This document shows, piece by piece, positions 45,690 through 57,470 of a stretch of DNA of 64,000 bases. Source of the DNA: Acanthaster planci (lineage: Eukaryota > Echinodermata > Asteroidea > Valvatida > Acanthasteridae); contig NW_019091485.1 in assembly GCF_001949145.1 (NCBI RefSeq), positions 465,807 through 529,806 of the forward strand, written 5' to 3'. Position numbers and translations under genes: made by a program. Positions within the stretch are counted from its first letter, which is position 1, and the number at the start of each line of letters is the position of its first letter. The notes below the pieces were generated by a model that was not told the DNA's origin, did not search any database, and saw only the letters and a program-made list of their open reading frames with translations.

Positions 45690-48110
45690 CAGATGCGAGG
45701 TTTATGGAAATCCTTGCATACGGATGTGAAACACTACTACCCGAACAATTTGGGAAAGAGTTCCAGGATAAGGCCGTCTGTCAGAGACCTCCAGAGAGCT
45801 ATATGTCCTGTGCCCTTGCCTTAAGTTGTCTCCAGGTGGAACCCAGCCTCTTAATGTCTGCCTGGAGGTCTCGTCGCCACGTGCTTCTTGGCCAGGCTCT
45901 TTTCCTTTTTCCCTGGGGTGTCCAAGTGAGCGCTTTTCGTGTTGTACTTCATGTGTTAATTTCCTGAGTGTGTGCCCCAGACATATAAATTTTGCACGTC
46001 CTCCCTATTTCATGTACCATTGACGTTTGGTCTGTCTTGTCCCAGAGGTCGGTGTTGCTTATCTTCTCCGGCCAGTGTATCCACAGAATCTTCCCGAGAC
46101 AGCCGTTGCTGAAGGTTTGGATCCTGTGAAGAGTAGTTTTGTCATCCTCCATGTTTCTGATCCGTACAGGAGTACTGCTTTCACAATGGAGTTAAAAATC
46201 CTAATTTTTGTCTTTGTTGAAAGTTCCCAGGGATTCCATGCTGTCTTGAGCTGTAGAAAGGCTGCTCGGTCCTTCCCAATCCTGAACTTAACATCTGCAT
46301 CTGTCCCTCCCACACTCCCTATTGATGATACTTCCTTAGGAAGTGAAGGCGTCTACCTCCTCGAGAGCATTTATCTGTAGCAATACTGTGTTAGTACACG
46401 TAGTGTTCATACTCCTGACTTTGATCTTCTTTGGGCGGATGCTCAGGCCTACTTGTGCAGAGGAATCCTCGAGTCTGGTTGTCTTGTCCTGCATCTGCTG
46501 GTGGTTGTGGGACAGTAGAGCCAAATCATCAGCAAACTCCAGGTAATCAAGCTGAGACCAAACTGTCCACTGTATACCATTCCTCTTCTGGTCGGTTGCC
46601 GTCTTCATCACCCAGTCAATAATCAGGAGGAAAAAGGAATGGAGACAGAAGGTGCCCTTGTCTCATCCGGTCTTGATCTGAAACTGTCGTGTGGGCTGTC
46701 CTTCATACACAACTCTGCAGCTCACCCTATTATTGCTGTGCTGTATCAGATTAATGATCTTCTGTGGTACTCCGTAGTGCCTAGGGAGTTTCCATAGAGT
46801 CACTGTCGAATGCCTTTTCGTAGTCCACAACGTTGATGTAGAGTGGTGAATTTTATTCCAATGACTGCTCCACTACGATGCGTAGTGTGGCAATCAGGTC
46901 GCGCATGATCTGTTCTTCCTGAATCCCGCCTGTTGATAGATCTGAGCTGAGGTCGACTGCGCTTTTTATCCTATCCAAAAAACCTTGCTTGGCACCGACA
47001 ACAGGGTGCACTGGCTGATGTCGCCCTACTTTGGAAGCTTAATGATGTAGCCCTCCAGTCAGCTGGGATTTCCTCCTCCTCCACCTATATCTTGCCAAAC
47101 AGCGGGTACATAAGCTTTACAGTGGTATCCGCGTCTGCTTTCAGCACTTCTCCAGGAATACCGTCTGGGCGCTCCTCGCATGCAACCTTGGTAGCGTCCC
47201 TGGTTCTGCTCCTTTTCCATCAACTCCTGCAGCACCTGGAACTTGTTGGAAAGCGTCAGCCGGAAGCTGTGCTGCACTCTCTCGTCCCTCAGTTGTCCTA
47301 CGTCATCGTAGATCTGTCGCCTGCCTGTGGTTCCTGGGAGTTCCTCCTCAGCTTCAGCTTCACCCTGACGGTGAGCAAGTGGTGGTCAGACGCTGCATCA
47401 GCCCCTCTCCTCACTATCAGTCCTGTAGCGACCTCCGGAACTTCTTGTTGATGCACAGGTGGTCTATTTGATTTTCTGTGAAGTGATCCGGTGACACCCA
47501 TGTGGCCTTATGGATCCTTCCGTGAGGGAAAATGATTGCCACTGATGACAAGTTTGTTAAGGGCACGCAAACAACTACAGACAACCCCCATAGTTGCTCA
47601 TCTCACCGAGATCATGTCACTCCATAACCTCTTAACCCGGTGTTATCCTGTCCGATCTTGGTGTTGAAATCACCCGTTAGAAAGACGACATCTCCCTCTT
47701 AGCAGTTGTCCAATACGGCCTGGAGCTGATGGTAGGAATGTTGTTTGTCCTCATCACTGTCATTAGTAGGGGCATAACACCGAATAACGTTCAACTTGAT
47801 TCTTTTCTTCTTGGTGGCAAAAACTGCTCTGATGATCCTCGATCCATGTGCCTCCCATCGTATGAGCGCTGTCTGGGTTGTAGGAGAAAGAAGTAGGGCG
47901 ACTCCCTCTGTGTGGGAGGAGTCTTCGTCCTGAGTACAACAGCGTCTCACCACTTACAAGGCGTCTCTGTCCTGACTGTATCCATCTGGTCTCACTAATC
48001 CCTAGTAGCGTTAGGTTGTATCTTTTTATTTCTGCTGCAATCTAGCTTACCTTTCCACTGTGGTACATGGTCTTAACGTTCCAGGTTCCAGAAGTGGTGC
48101 TCCTGGTCAA
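45690..48110 (-). mobile_element. Degenerate RTE-like non-LTR retrotransposon (LINE)
   Basis: Reading from 48110 downwards, pieces of one long polyprotein appear in order. First come endonuclease fragments (47699-47953, with GVALLLSPTTQTALI and RCYAPTNDSDEDKQ; then GDFNTKIGQDNTG). Next are linker pieces (DHHLLTVRVKLKLRRN) and the RT catalytic FADDLALLS near 46520. Last is the C-terminal part (FNSIVKAVLLYGSETWRMT, HWPEKISNTDLW). Many frameshifts and stops show that it is dead. The class is assigned from memory of similar animal elements. Confidence 0.85.
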
Positions 48111-49530
48111 AGGAAAGGGGATCCGTCCTGTGGCTTCCGATATTCGGCTTTCATCGCACGATTTCATACGTCCTCTAAAAGATGTCCTTTCCTCGAATAG
48201 AATAAGTTATCTGTTTCTCTCACGTGACGTTTCTATAGCAAGAGTTGTTTCTACAGGGTGGGGCAGCTATATATCCCCACACTTAACCTATCTCCGGGCT
48301 TGGGACCAGTACTGGCGGAGGTTTTCCATATACGAACAACACTAACTTTCCCTTAAAATGTTAAAACAGCCATTAGAAAGGGATAACATGTCCCCAAAAG
48401 TGAAATTATGCCGGGAAAGTTCCCAAACATTTACTTGGGAAACTCTTTTTTCTCAGGCAGGTCTCATAGATTTGTGCACAGAGGCACTGAGTGTTGTCCG
48501 TACATGAAGCTCTTTTCGCGATTTGTTTCTTAGTTTTTTTCATTTTCGTTTTCAAATCGAAAACAAGGGAACCAAATCTACACTGACCTTGAAGGTAGCC
48601 AGAGAAGGTAACCGGAATCAACAGCACAGAGTTTCGAACCATAATGGAAACTTTTGAATTTTTCATTAATACTGCATATATATAGTTTAATTATCCTTTT
48701 CACATCCTTATTTTTTTTTAAGTTTTACTTGTTTGTAATCATTGTATATTTAAATACTACAATGGCTAATATTACTCGTGCTTTTCTGCTTGTCATTCTC
48801 GTATTCGTATACTTCTTGCTGTTTGACTGTTAACGGCCCAATGGGTGAAAGTACAGAAGCGAGGGAACCCATAGTGATAAGTAGCAATGTATACGTACAA
48901 CTTTCGATCCCCGCAACCCCGACTGCAGACCGCTCTAATGACTTTATTTATGGCTAAACTGAATTACTGGCCAGTTTATTGATATTTTTTATTTCGTGGT
49001 TAATAGCTACATTAAGCAATAGCTACATGTTAAGCAATTAGTTACTCGGACAGCGTTTACTAGCTACAGGAAATGAAGGTTTTTTTAAAAAGTCAACAAT
49101 TTTGCACTTGCTACTGCTAACCTGAAAGCGTCGACTTTTATAGTTCAGGTAGGGGGCCTTTACCAATAAATATTTTTTAAGTTGCGGTTTTACGTATCTG
49201 GCAGTCAACACCTCAGTGCTTTTGAAGGTACAAAACAAACAAAAAAGTAAGAAAAATTTTAAAATTGTATTGATGAGGTGTTGTTATGTTTTGTCGACTT
49301 AATTTAATGGCCTTAACGGAATGAATTAAGTTTGAATTACTGTGTTCTGCTGGTGTTCTATGAAGAAATATTAATATCAAGGTACGATACACATATTTCT
49401 TTATGCTGCCATCATAAACAGTTCCTCAGCTTTTTTCAAATCTGCAGCATCTTCTGATGGTATACAAAATTAATGCGCTTGGCATGAAGACACCAGTAGG
49501 CCTAAATATGAGAAAACCACGATTTTCCAA
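48111..49530. other. Unassigned sequence between dead retroelements
   Basis: No gene recognised. The first ~240 bases may belong to the 5' end of the neighbouring LINE. The rest is AT-rich with no identified repeat. Confidence 0.4.
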
Positions 49531-49534
49531 CGGA

Positions 49535-51470
49535 ATTGTCTTATGCTTCCCTCGATAATCTAAAACCAGTGGCAAACGTTGAGCAGCCAATAACAGGATC
49601 TCCCTCAACGCACCCCCAGACCATACCAACAGTAAACGAATGTGGAGACACGAAGTCAGTTAACTCCCAGAGTAACACGGGGAGCACAAACAATCCACGA
49701 CCTCCCGCAGTCACACCTCAAGTCCAGTGTCAAGCAAACATCAGCAGCAGCTGGTACACTTTACCAAATCCCTTGCAAAACAACTGAGCTTACGCCAGCT
49801 GCCTCATCATGAGCCAGGAGTGTTCGTGCACGGTGATGCATTTGAAATGTTGATTGAACACGGTGGGTTCCCCTTATGAGAGCAACTCCACTGCTTGTAG
49901 AAATACTCTAAAGGTGCGGCAAGGCAGTCGAGGGCTACTCTCTACCTCACAAATGAGTCGCCGTAGCGTTTCTCTAGTAGTTTTTCATACGACCAAGAAA
50001 AGAAAAACTACTAGAGAAACGCTGTGGTGACCCATTTGTTGTCGCAAATGCCTTCAGGAATATAACTGGATTCTTGGCCGAAAATTCCGACGGAATAGCC
50101 CTGCAAAACTGCGCGGATTTCTGATAAGAGTGTGAAACTGTCACAAAAAGCATTGGCACCTTAGAGGTCCTCAATAATGAACGTGAGAACAGAGAAATGG
50201 TTTCAAAACTCCGTGACTTGTTAATAAGCTGATGGACCCAAAGGTTGCGACAAAGAAGGAACAAGGTGGAAAGTTTCCTACCTTTTGCGATTTTTTTGCC
50301 AGGGAATTAAACCAAGTGCATCAATTAAATGAGTGCCTTCCATACAAGAAGACCCATAGGCTAACCTATTGGTCCAAAGAAGTGGGTGAGCGCGACGAGT
50401 TTGTTCATGCTTTGGATGCTTGTTAAAAGGGCACATGTCAAAGTATTGCCGACAAAGGCTGACCCGCAGAAACTGCTCCAAACATCATCTTACATCCTTG
50501 GCGAAACTAAGAAGGAAGCTCGAGTTAGGCCTAGTGGGAACTGGGAACGCTGGTTCAGGACACCAACACAAACACAAGTCAGTCAACTCAAACACTCGAA
50601 TGGACCTCCTCGGCGAAATCACGGATTGCAACCCGAGAGCTCGATGACTGTTCCTGTATTGATTTCCCATTTTGATCGACCAGAGCATGTGCGGCTAATC
50701 TACATTTATGCCTTTATTAGATATCCCATAAACATTTAGGCCTATCCTAGGAGACAAATGCGATGCCCTTGGTGTGGATGGACCGAAGGTTCAACTTCTG
50801 CTCCCTACCATGACTGCAAAGGAGCAAAAGGTATCAAGCCACAAGATTAATGGACTGCTCGTGAGAGGATACAGCAGTGAGATCAAGCAGAGAAGCCATA
50901 CCAGCTAATAGTAGCCATATCCCAACTACGCCTATCGCCAGAAAATGGCGTTACCTTGAAGGAATAGCGAATAACTTGATGTCTACAGCAAATTATGAAA
51001 TAGATCTCCTAATTGGGTGCAACTGCTCTGCCCACGTGCCACGCCGTGGCACGTGATGGTCAATTTTTCGCATCAGCCATAAGACAGTTACCTGCAAGGT
51101 GCATCATTTGTTGGAAGATGATCAGTAAACAAGTAAACATGTGGTCTTCTCACTGACAAGAAGAAGGTGAAGGAAATCACTGAATTTTCACAGATGCTGA
51201 AGTTAAACTTCCCTGAGAAGAAACCAGACGAAACCAACCTGTCACAGAATGGCATGCAGTTCCTTAACACTTAAGATCATCAACGAAAGGATGGTGACTA
51301 TGAAATCCCCTTACTATTCCATGGGCCAGAGCGGGATTTCCAGAATAACATATTGATGGCAGTGCAACGCTTTGACCTTCTCAAGGCTCACTTCAAGAAA
51401 AATTCTACGTATCACTCTGACTGCGCCACCTTTCTACAGGACATCATCAGCAAGAGCCATGCAGCTAGAG
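49535..51470 (+). mobile_element. Decayed BEL/Pao LTR retrotransposon (gag and start of pol)
   Basis: Frameshifted pieces occur in order: gag-like FEMLIEHGG, YSKGAARQ and LYLTNES near 49840-49950; GDPFVV-like and REMVSKLRDLL at 50025-50230; PYKKTHRLTYW near 50340; then pol-like HIPTTPIARKWRYLEGIAN and YEIDLLIGCNCS near 50915-51030, and LSQNGMQFLNT, YEIPLLFHGPE and DCATFLQDII up to about 51450. There are many stops, and no LTRs were found at its ends. The pattern is that of BEL/Pao elements. Confidence 0.75.
49965..50023. repeat. 22-bp perfect inverted repeat inside the BEL/Pao gag relic
   Basis: Arms 49965-49986 and 50002-50023 are exact complements around a 15-base loop. The right arm reads as element coding sequence (LLEKRCGDP-like). 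The left arm is a reversed copy of it, so this looks like a small templated inversion and not an original element feature. Confidence 0.75.
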
Positions 51471-51499
51471 GAAGTGCCTAGTACCGATATCGGCAACTC

Positions 51500-51990
51500 A
51501 CATTATACATCATGGGCTGTTAACTATGTAGGGGCAGGTTTTACATCGGTCGTCGGCCCCCGCGGTAGTTACAGAATGTGCAGGGATCATATATGCATTA
51601 CTAGTAACGTGGTTTATTGCATTACATGTCGTCGCTGTGGTAAACTGTACATGTGCATCGGAGGGACCAAGCGTCGCCCCCTGGTGACCGCCTCGCAGAA
51701 CACTTGCGCACTGTGCGCCTACAAACACCTAGTCTCACTGTTGCGCAGCACTTTTGCGCGCTGCCACTTACCCTAGGCTATTTTATTTTGCGTACCTTTG
51801 TATAGCGTGAAGAATGTGTGTCTGACCATAGAGCAAGGGTCTAACGTCGCCTGTAGATACATCAATGCGAACTTCGTTTCTAAATCAGCTGTAAATGCAG
51901 GTAGGTCATTTCCTTACGCGCTTCCCAGCCTTTGCCGAACTATGATTGGGTATTGTGTTTCGCGCAACCACTTTTTGTGACTAATAGGGA
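51500..51990 (+). mobile_element. Penelope-like element relic, GIY-YIG endonuclease end
   Basis: GPRGSYRMCRDHICITSNVV, YCITCRRCGKLYMCIGGTKRR and decayed downstream pieces resemble the zinc-knuckle-like linker and GIY-YIG domain of Penelope-like retroelements. The Tyr of GxY and the following Arg stretch are disrupted. The usual preceding RCKTCPYI block is present, but on the opposite strand at 51513-51554. Confidence 0.7.
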
Positions 51991-52440
51991 GTGCGCTTCA
52001 CTGACACGATTCGCCCCTCATACCTATGGGCACTTTGAAATTTCACCTCTAACGTTTGTGTATGGAGCAATATTTTATCTCCAATTTCACAAAAGGTGAA
52101 ATTTAATCAAACTCTAAATTTTTTGATTCATAAAAGTCGATTTCATATACCCGCTACAAAGTTCCAATGACATGTTAATTTGGTCCGATTCTCCAAATTT
52201 TTTTCGAAGTGCAAAATGAAATGCGCCCTATAGTATTCTTTTTTACCATCTGTAGTTAGGTGAGTGGAGGTTATAATGATTTACTAGAATGTATCACTTT
52301 TTTAGAACTTCTGTATTTTTGTGGGATTTTCTGAGATTTTTTTAATAATAATGTTCATATCATTCGCTCGATTCAGCGCCTGATTCAAGGTGCAGGGTGA
52401 AGAGCAAATTCATTACCAGACCACTTTACAATACGCCGTG
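51991..52440. other. Unassigned AT-rich sequence
   Basis: No gene, repeat partner or RNA was recognised here. Confidence 0.4.
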
Positions 52441-52632
52441 AATATTGAAAACTGAAGGAGGGGGGCCTATACAAGTCTTACATGCATCCTTCAGTTCGCG
52501 ACAAATATGGAACTTGTTCAATGTTGTGCTCTAAAGCACATTATGATAGGCCTTTGTATAAAAATATGCGTTCACAGTGCCAGAAATTCAACTTTTGGGT
52601 TTGACGAAGCCCCCCCCCCGTCTCTGGTAAGG
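52440..52632 (+). repeat. ~190-bp direct repeat, copy B
   Basis: Same-strand partner of 45130-45320. It abuts the start of the inverted carrier duplication; a perfect palindrome CGGGCCTAGGCCCG lies at the junction near 52638. Confidence 0.7.
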
Positions 52633-53521
52633 CAACGGGCCTAGGCCCGAGGGGAGGGATAAGTTGGCGGGATGCCAAGTTGGCTAGGTCCTGATTTGGT
52701 GGGTGATGCGCTTGCATGGTGCCGAAGTGACCAGGTACCCTCTGACTATACTCAGTCTCAATACTAACATGACTGCTTGGTGTGTTGCTTGAATCCTGAA
52801 ACCCTAAAACTGGAAAGGTAAAGAAAACATGCGATTAAGTAAGTGAATCCAGTGATGTTGTCAGTGGACATTACAGAAAGTGTCAGTTGTGGCTTTGCTC
52901 AGATTGGTAAAAAAAATTAACCAATCCAGAGTTATGACAAATTGGCAAGCTATGACAATTATTGGAACATTCAACCTGAAATAATATTGGATATTCTCGT
53001 ATTCGGTTGCAAGACACATGTTTGGTCAAAAATGTCCTCTTGACAAGATATGGTTGTTGACAATAATAGACTGATATGTTGTAATCATTTTGTAGGATTG
53101 CTGTGGAACTTCAGGGAGAGAGAAAGAAAGGAAATGGGTTGCTTGTCCTGCAAGAATAAAGTGCAGTTGGCATGATTCCTTTGAAGGCATGTTTTAAAGG
53201 GAGATTCAGGCATGTGTAGTACATTCAACCTTAGTTTCTTGTTAAGATCACTGTGACTCCTGAGTTACAAAGATATTTCACAGATTGCGTTTCCAATCCT
53301 TTGGATACAAATACAATATTTTTATTTCATTTTCATCCACAGCTGATTAAATAAAAGTTGTTCTTTGTTTCAGAATTTTTTTTGGGGGGGGTGGAATTTA
53401 TGGAGGCAGTTTACTGCCAGGTAAAAAACCCCGAAAGATTTGGAATGATGCATCTGTCATTTCCAGCTAGGTATTGGTCACCAGCCCTCTTCCCAATTCA
53501 ATATTCTTAGTATACTTTGAG

Positions 53522-53620
53522 AACTTAGGGCCTACTGTTAGGTTCCAACATAATTATTACAATACCAAACACACAATTTTCAACCATGGCTGGATGGTGG
53601 AAGGTCCAGAATTCCATATA
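53522..53620 (+). pseudogene. Broken copy of carrier exon 5
   Basis: The acceptor ttag is kept, then GTTCCAACATAA gives a stop at the fourth codon. Homology (ACCAAACACACAAT, AACCATGGCTGGATG, GAAGG.CCAG) ends abruptly near 53620. Confidence 0.8.
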
Positions 53621-54221
53621 GTAACCTTTCCCTATGGATACAGCAATTTTTGTCCAAATTCAATTTCAAATATCTCAAGTTGGCAATGTCAAATTTTAAA
53701 TCTCATCAGTACAAACGTGTTTTAAAACTTCTACTTTATGTCTGTAGTCAGGTTTTTATGCATAGCCCATCCAATTGTTGCAAATGAATTTTTTCACTAG
53801 TTTTTTGTTTGATTTGCTGTACGTTTAAGAAAAGCACGCCGTAACATGGAAACACCCATACAATCCGTTGCAGGCTACCTAGAGCAAGCCCTGTGATTGA
53901 TCAGATTGTCCAAGATTTGTGATGTAACAGGTCATCCAAACTATGGTAATACTCCAGTCTGATAGTTATCGTTTTGGAACAATTCTTCCAGGCAAGCTGT
54001 CATGTTGAAGAAAACAAGGAAGAGGGCATTTTCCAATGATATTTCTAAAGAGGCATCTTTAAAAATTGCCGTTAGTTCATTTTAAATTCTGAGGGCACCA
54101 GTGGCATAGCTAGGATTGTACTGGGGGCACTAGCATCATATGGGGGGCACCAGCTTTCAGATGTGTGTTTTCTGGTGTGCGTTTTTAATTTCACTTTTTT
54201 TTAATGTTACAAACATTCCGA

Positions 54222-54420
54222 AAAGCAACAGCAGGTATTGGAATGGTCTAGACAGTCTGATCAAGACGGTGAACTCAGGAAGGATGGTTGGGTTTGTCCA
54301 AAGGCTTCATTCCTCACTGGCTATGAATAGATCCACACACTATCATCAATTTCATCCTCTGAGTATCTCAGAAAAAAGCTGGGATCAATCCTATATGATG
54401 GGTGTGGGGAATACCTGTAC
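54222..54420 (+). pseudogene. Broken copy of carrier exon 6 with 3' flank
   Basis: Long identical blocks (GAATGGTCTAGAC, TGATCAAGACGGTGAA, GGATGGTTGGGTTTG, GAGTATCTCAGAAA) are interrupted by indels. The splice acceptor is gone. The copy of the stop codon and of the first UTR bases is still visible. Confidence 0.85.
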
Positions 54421-54751
54421 ACTTGGTTATATGATGAGGGGAAGCAATCAATCTTCAAGCAAGGCAACCTGTACATCAATGGAGTGAAATAAGTCCCTCC
54501 TCATGAACAATCCGTGATGTGGCTTGGTTTCTCTTTCTTAATCGTGAAATGGTCAGGTGGTGATGATTGCTTACATATGCAGTGGAGTAGTCTTTTCTTC
54601 CCTGACTAGGACTATATAATCAGTTATTTAGTTGTTTGCTTATCTTTGTTAGTACATGTGTTTGGTTTTCTTTAATTGTTTACTTTGCTATTGTATGTAT
54701 TATTAAGGGAATAAATATGTGTTTTGCCAGTCTTTAACAACCATTTAATAA

Positions 54752-55232
54752 GACCAGCTCAGGAGAATGGACGCTGCGGCCCGGGCATTATCAGCATTCA
54801 TTCTCCTGAGCAAGGTCTTAAACTTTAGTTTAGTACTGACCAAGCACACAGTCATTCCCTTTTCGTAAATACATTTTTATTCAGAGAGTCAAAAGAAGTC
54901 AACATACGATGGATTTTTCACGATTTTGTTCTAAAACTGTACTTTCATTTTTCCGAACACCCCGTCCATTTTATGGTATATTCCTTTTGAAAGTTGTCCA
55001 ATAGAATCCCCTTCATTGAACTTGGCGTGCTCATGGTGTGTCATGTGCACGCGGACTCCTGACCAATCAGACCCGATTAAAGTGTCTTGTATCCATGTGT
55101 GAGCGCATGATTTATGCAGCGGGCATTATCACTTCACAGTAGGCATTATCAAATGTTAATACACCGTCACGTGATGCATTTCGACCAACAGATCTAGAAA
55201 AACTATCCCAGGTATTTATGAATTTGTGTCGT
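54752..55232 (+). repeat. Unclassified ~500-bp repeat family, copy 3
   Basis: The 5' end folds back on itself: AAGACC..CTCAGGAGAATG pairs with CATTCTCCTGAG...GGTCTT. It continues like copies 1 and 2, with GGGCATTATCACTTC and GGCATTATCAAATGTTAATAC near its 3' end. It is inserted in the duplicate arm only. Confidence 0.75.
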
Positions 55233-55269
55233 TACTCTGTACATCGCTATCACGATATGCCTGTTAAGT

Positions 55270-55830
55270 TTCTGTGTGTCTCTTGCAATTCTTTGTGATA
55301 TTTGTTAATACTTGGACTCACTTAAAATGCACATCTCTCACTACTCAGGAGTATAATAAACTATTAATCATCAAACTTGGTTCTGCTATGCATGCCTTCA
55401 AATGTTGCCCATTTAATTCATCAGACAATGCAAATTTCCATGATATAATTTGTGATTCCGCAAGTAAGCCTACTGCCAAAGCATCCTCTGAGTCTGACAT
55501 GCCTTTATTAAGAAATACCAGAACCCAGAATCTGATGCCCAATCTGATGCCCATCACTGTTACTACTCCACCAAGAATGACGTGTAGTTTCCTTTTTAAC
55601 AATGACGACAGCCAGGAACTAAAATGCTGCATCACAATATAAGGAGTCTCCCCAATTTTTGATAATTTTAAAATGGTAAGTAATATTTCAGTTACTGGTC
55701 TGAGACATGGCTTAAAGATGATACATCAATGCTCTCTATTTCTAGGTTCAAACTGATTCGAAAAATAAAACAGAGGTGGTGGTGCTGCCCTTTTTGTGCA
55801 AAATGATATTAAAATTACATAAGCCATGTC
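55270..55830 (+). mobile_element. CR1/L2-type LINE relic, N-terminal part
   Basis: WTHLKCTSLTTQEYNKL followed by FCYAC and PFNSSDN resembles the PHD-like zinc finger of many CR1/L2-type elements. Further on, ETWLKDDTSMLSISRFKLI and a GGG-like stretch match the start of the apurinic endonuclease. It is frameshifted and truncated. Confidence 0.6.
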
Positions 55831-55885
55831 TGAATTATTCTAATATCTCAATGTAATCACTTTTTATTGAGCTAAGGCAAAAAAT

Positions 55886-55890
55886 CTTAT
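55886..55890 (+). other. Empty target site of the solo LTR at 31873-32635
   Basis: CTTAT here, within CTTATATATTTGTTTTTAATAA, corresponds to the parent arm read in reverse (CTTAT, then the LTR, then CTTACATTTGTTTTTTAATAA). One 5-base unit here matches two there. Confidence 0.65.
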
Positions 55891-56829
55891 ATATTTGTTT
55901 TTAATAACACTACTTGTATATGGTAGATGAATGTCGATAGAAGTATTACTTCATATGCACAAAGACCATTGAATCTTTATACCTCATAACACTACATACG
56001 CAAGCAGTTTAAAACGCTATTTAAATGATAGCTGAATGTGTATAAAAGCTTTATAAAAAATTCTGAACATAACATTCAACTACTTTGCTCTGAAGAGCCT
56101 GGTGAAGTCATGTATAAACTATACTAAACTATAAACTAAATACCAGTAATTAATGGCCAAGGTGTTGTACCGAACACTATTCAGAATAACTGTCAAGGGG
56201 TAGAGACCACTGATATCACAAGGGATTACTTACAAGAGCACACATACTTGTTCCAAAGTTGTAGGAACCACATGTTGAATCAGAGACATTATGGGGACCC
56301 AGAAGGTTAATGGGACAAATTGTCCACGTGACTGGGCCCCCCTAACAAAGGAACCATTTTCATAATTTGCACGGTGAAGACCTGAGCACAGTGATCCTGT
56401 CCCCAGGGCTCAATTTCATGGTGCTGCCTAGCAGTTAGCAGAAAATTCATGCTTTATACCATTAAATGTTACTGATTTCATAGCAGTGCTTGGCGTGGTC
56501 ATGCAAACAACAGCACATGCATAGATTTCCATTGGTACATCTCTAAGTTAAGCAAATATCCCTAGGTAAGCTTGTCTTTTGCTTTGCTTAGTGCTTATGG
56601 TGGATTACCCTATGCAAATTAATTGTGTGCACATGATAAACAACTCTATCAAATATCACCTGCAGTCCATTAATGCTCTCGATGCTTGCAATAGCTGGTA
56701 TTAGATCTTCGCTAATTACCTTGCTCAATAAATCCAAGACTCATCAAGTCATCCACATCACTTCACGCAACCAAAGGAATGAGGAGTTGCTTCCTCCTGT
56801 ACACTAAAGTCCTGTAGAGGTCAAACCCT

Positions 56830-57470
56830 GTAGTCAAGCACGTAATTCAGGAGTTGTCTATGATGATCACATGCTATGACGTCTCACATTAACAACTTGT
56901 GTCGCGTTGCATTTCATTCTCTCTGGACCATTAGCCAGTTGAGGAGGTTCCTAGACAGGGCCACGACTGAACGTTGCGTACACGCATTCATTTCATCTTG
57001 ACTTGACTGCTGTAATGCCTTGCTATATGGTTGCCAGAATGAAGTAAGCAAGCTTCACTGTATTCAGAATACAGCCTGCATAGAACTTGATGGGGCTAAA
57101 AAGTCTGAGAGTACTAAAAAATTCGATGTCAACTTCACTGGCTCCCCATTTGGAAACGTATGCTTTTCAAGATTCATCTTGGTCTTCAAATCCTTGAATG
57201 GATCAGGCCCAGAGTACATTAATGACCTCCCGACCCCTTATGTTCACTCTTGCTCCTTGTACTCAAACTCCCTCTCAGGCTGCTGCAACATCCTCGAGAA
57301 GTACAACTAGGAGGAAGTAGGGTAGGACTGCTTCTACTTACAGTGACAGATCATTCTCTGTTGCTGCACCAGTTGATTGACTGAACAAGCTCCCTCTCTA
57401 CATAAGACATGCCCCTACTGTCAGTTGTTTTAAAACTCATCTGACGACCTATCTCTTTAATTTATAACGT
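56830..57470 (+). mobile_element. CR1/L2-type LINE relic, C-terminal RT part
   Basis: Decayed pieces in order: ILTxxCCNALLYG, LHCIQNTACIELDGAKK, FKSLNGSGPEYINDLPTPY, then APSLHKTCP-like and CFKTHLTTYLF-like tails. This is the typical C-terminus of Jockey/CR1/L2-group reverse transcriptases. It has multiple frameshifts. Confidence 0.75.

Larger units (their letters stand above)
52640..56610 (+). pseudogene. Inverted, deleted duplicate of the mitochondrial carrier locus
   Basis: It is read on the plus strand, whereas the parent gene is on the minus strand. It retains intron sequence upstream of exon 2 (52640-52880), the intron before exon 5 plus the first part of exon 5 (53280-53620), exon 6 with 3' flank (54222-54420) and the far downstream flank (55886-56600). 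Exons 1 to 4 are not recognisable. Retained introns show a DNA-level duplication and not a processed copy. Exon 5 has an early TAA, and exon 6 has lost its acceptor and is frameshifted. Within it sit a ~500-bp repeat and a LINE fragment, both absent from the parent arm. Confidence 0.8.

Noticed and set aside
45690-48110. Host gene resembling an endonuclease or craniofacial-development-protein-like protein
   Set aside because: The ordered endonuclease, FADD reverse transcriptase and C-terminal pieces are those of a dead LINE, with frameshifts throughout.
52640-56610. Processed (retro)copy of the carrier mRNA
   Set aside because: The copy contains intron and downstream genomic flank, so it arose by DNA duplication.
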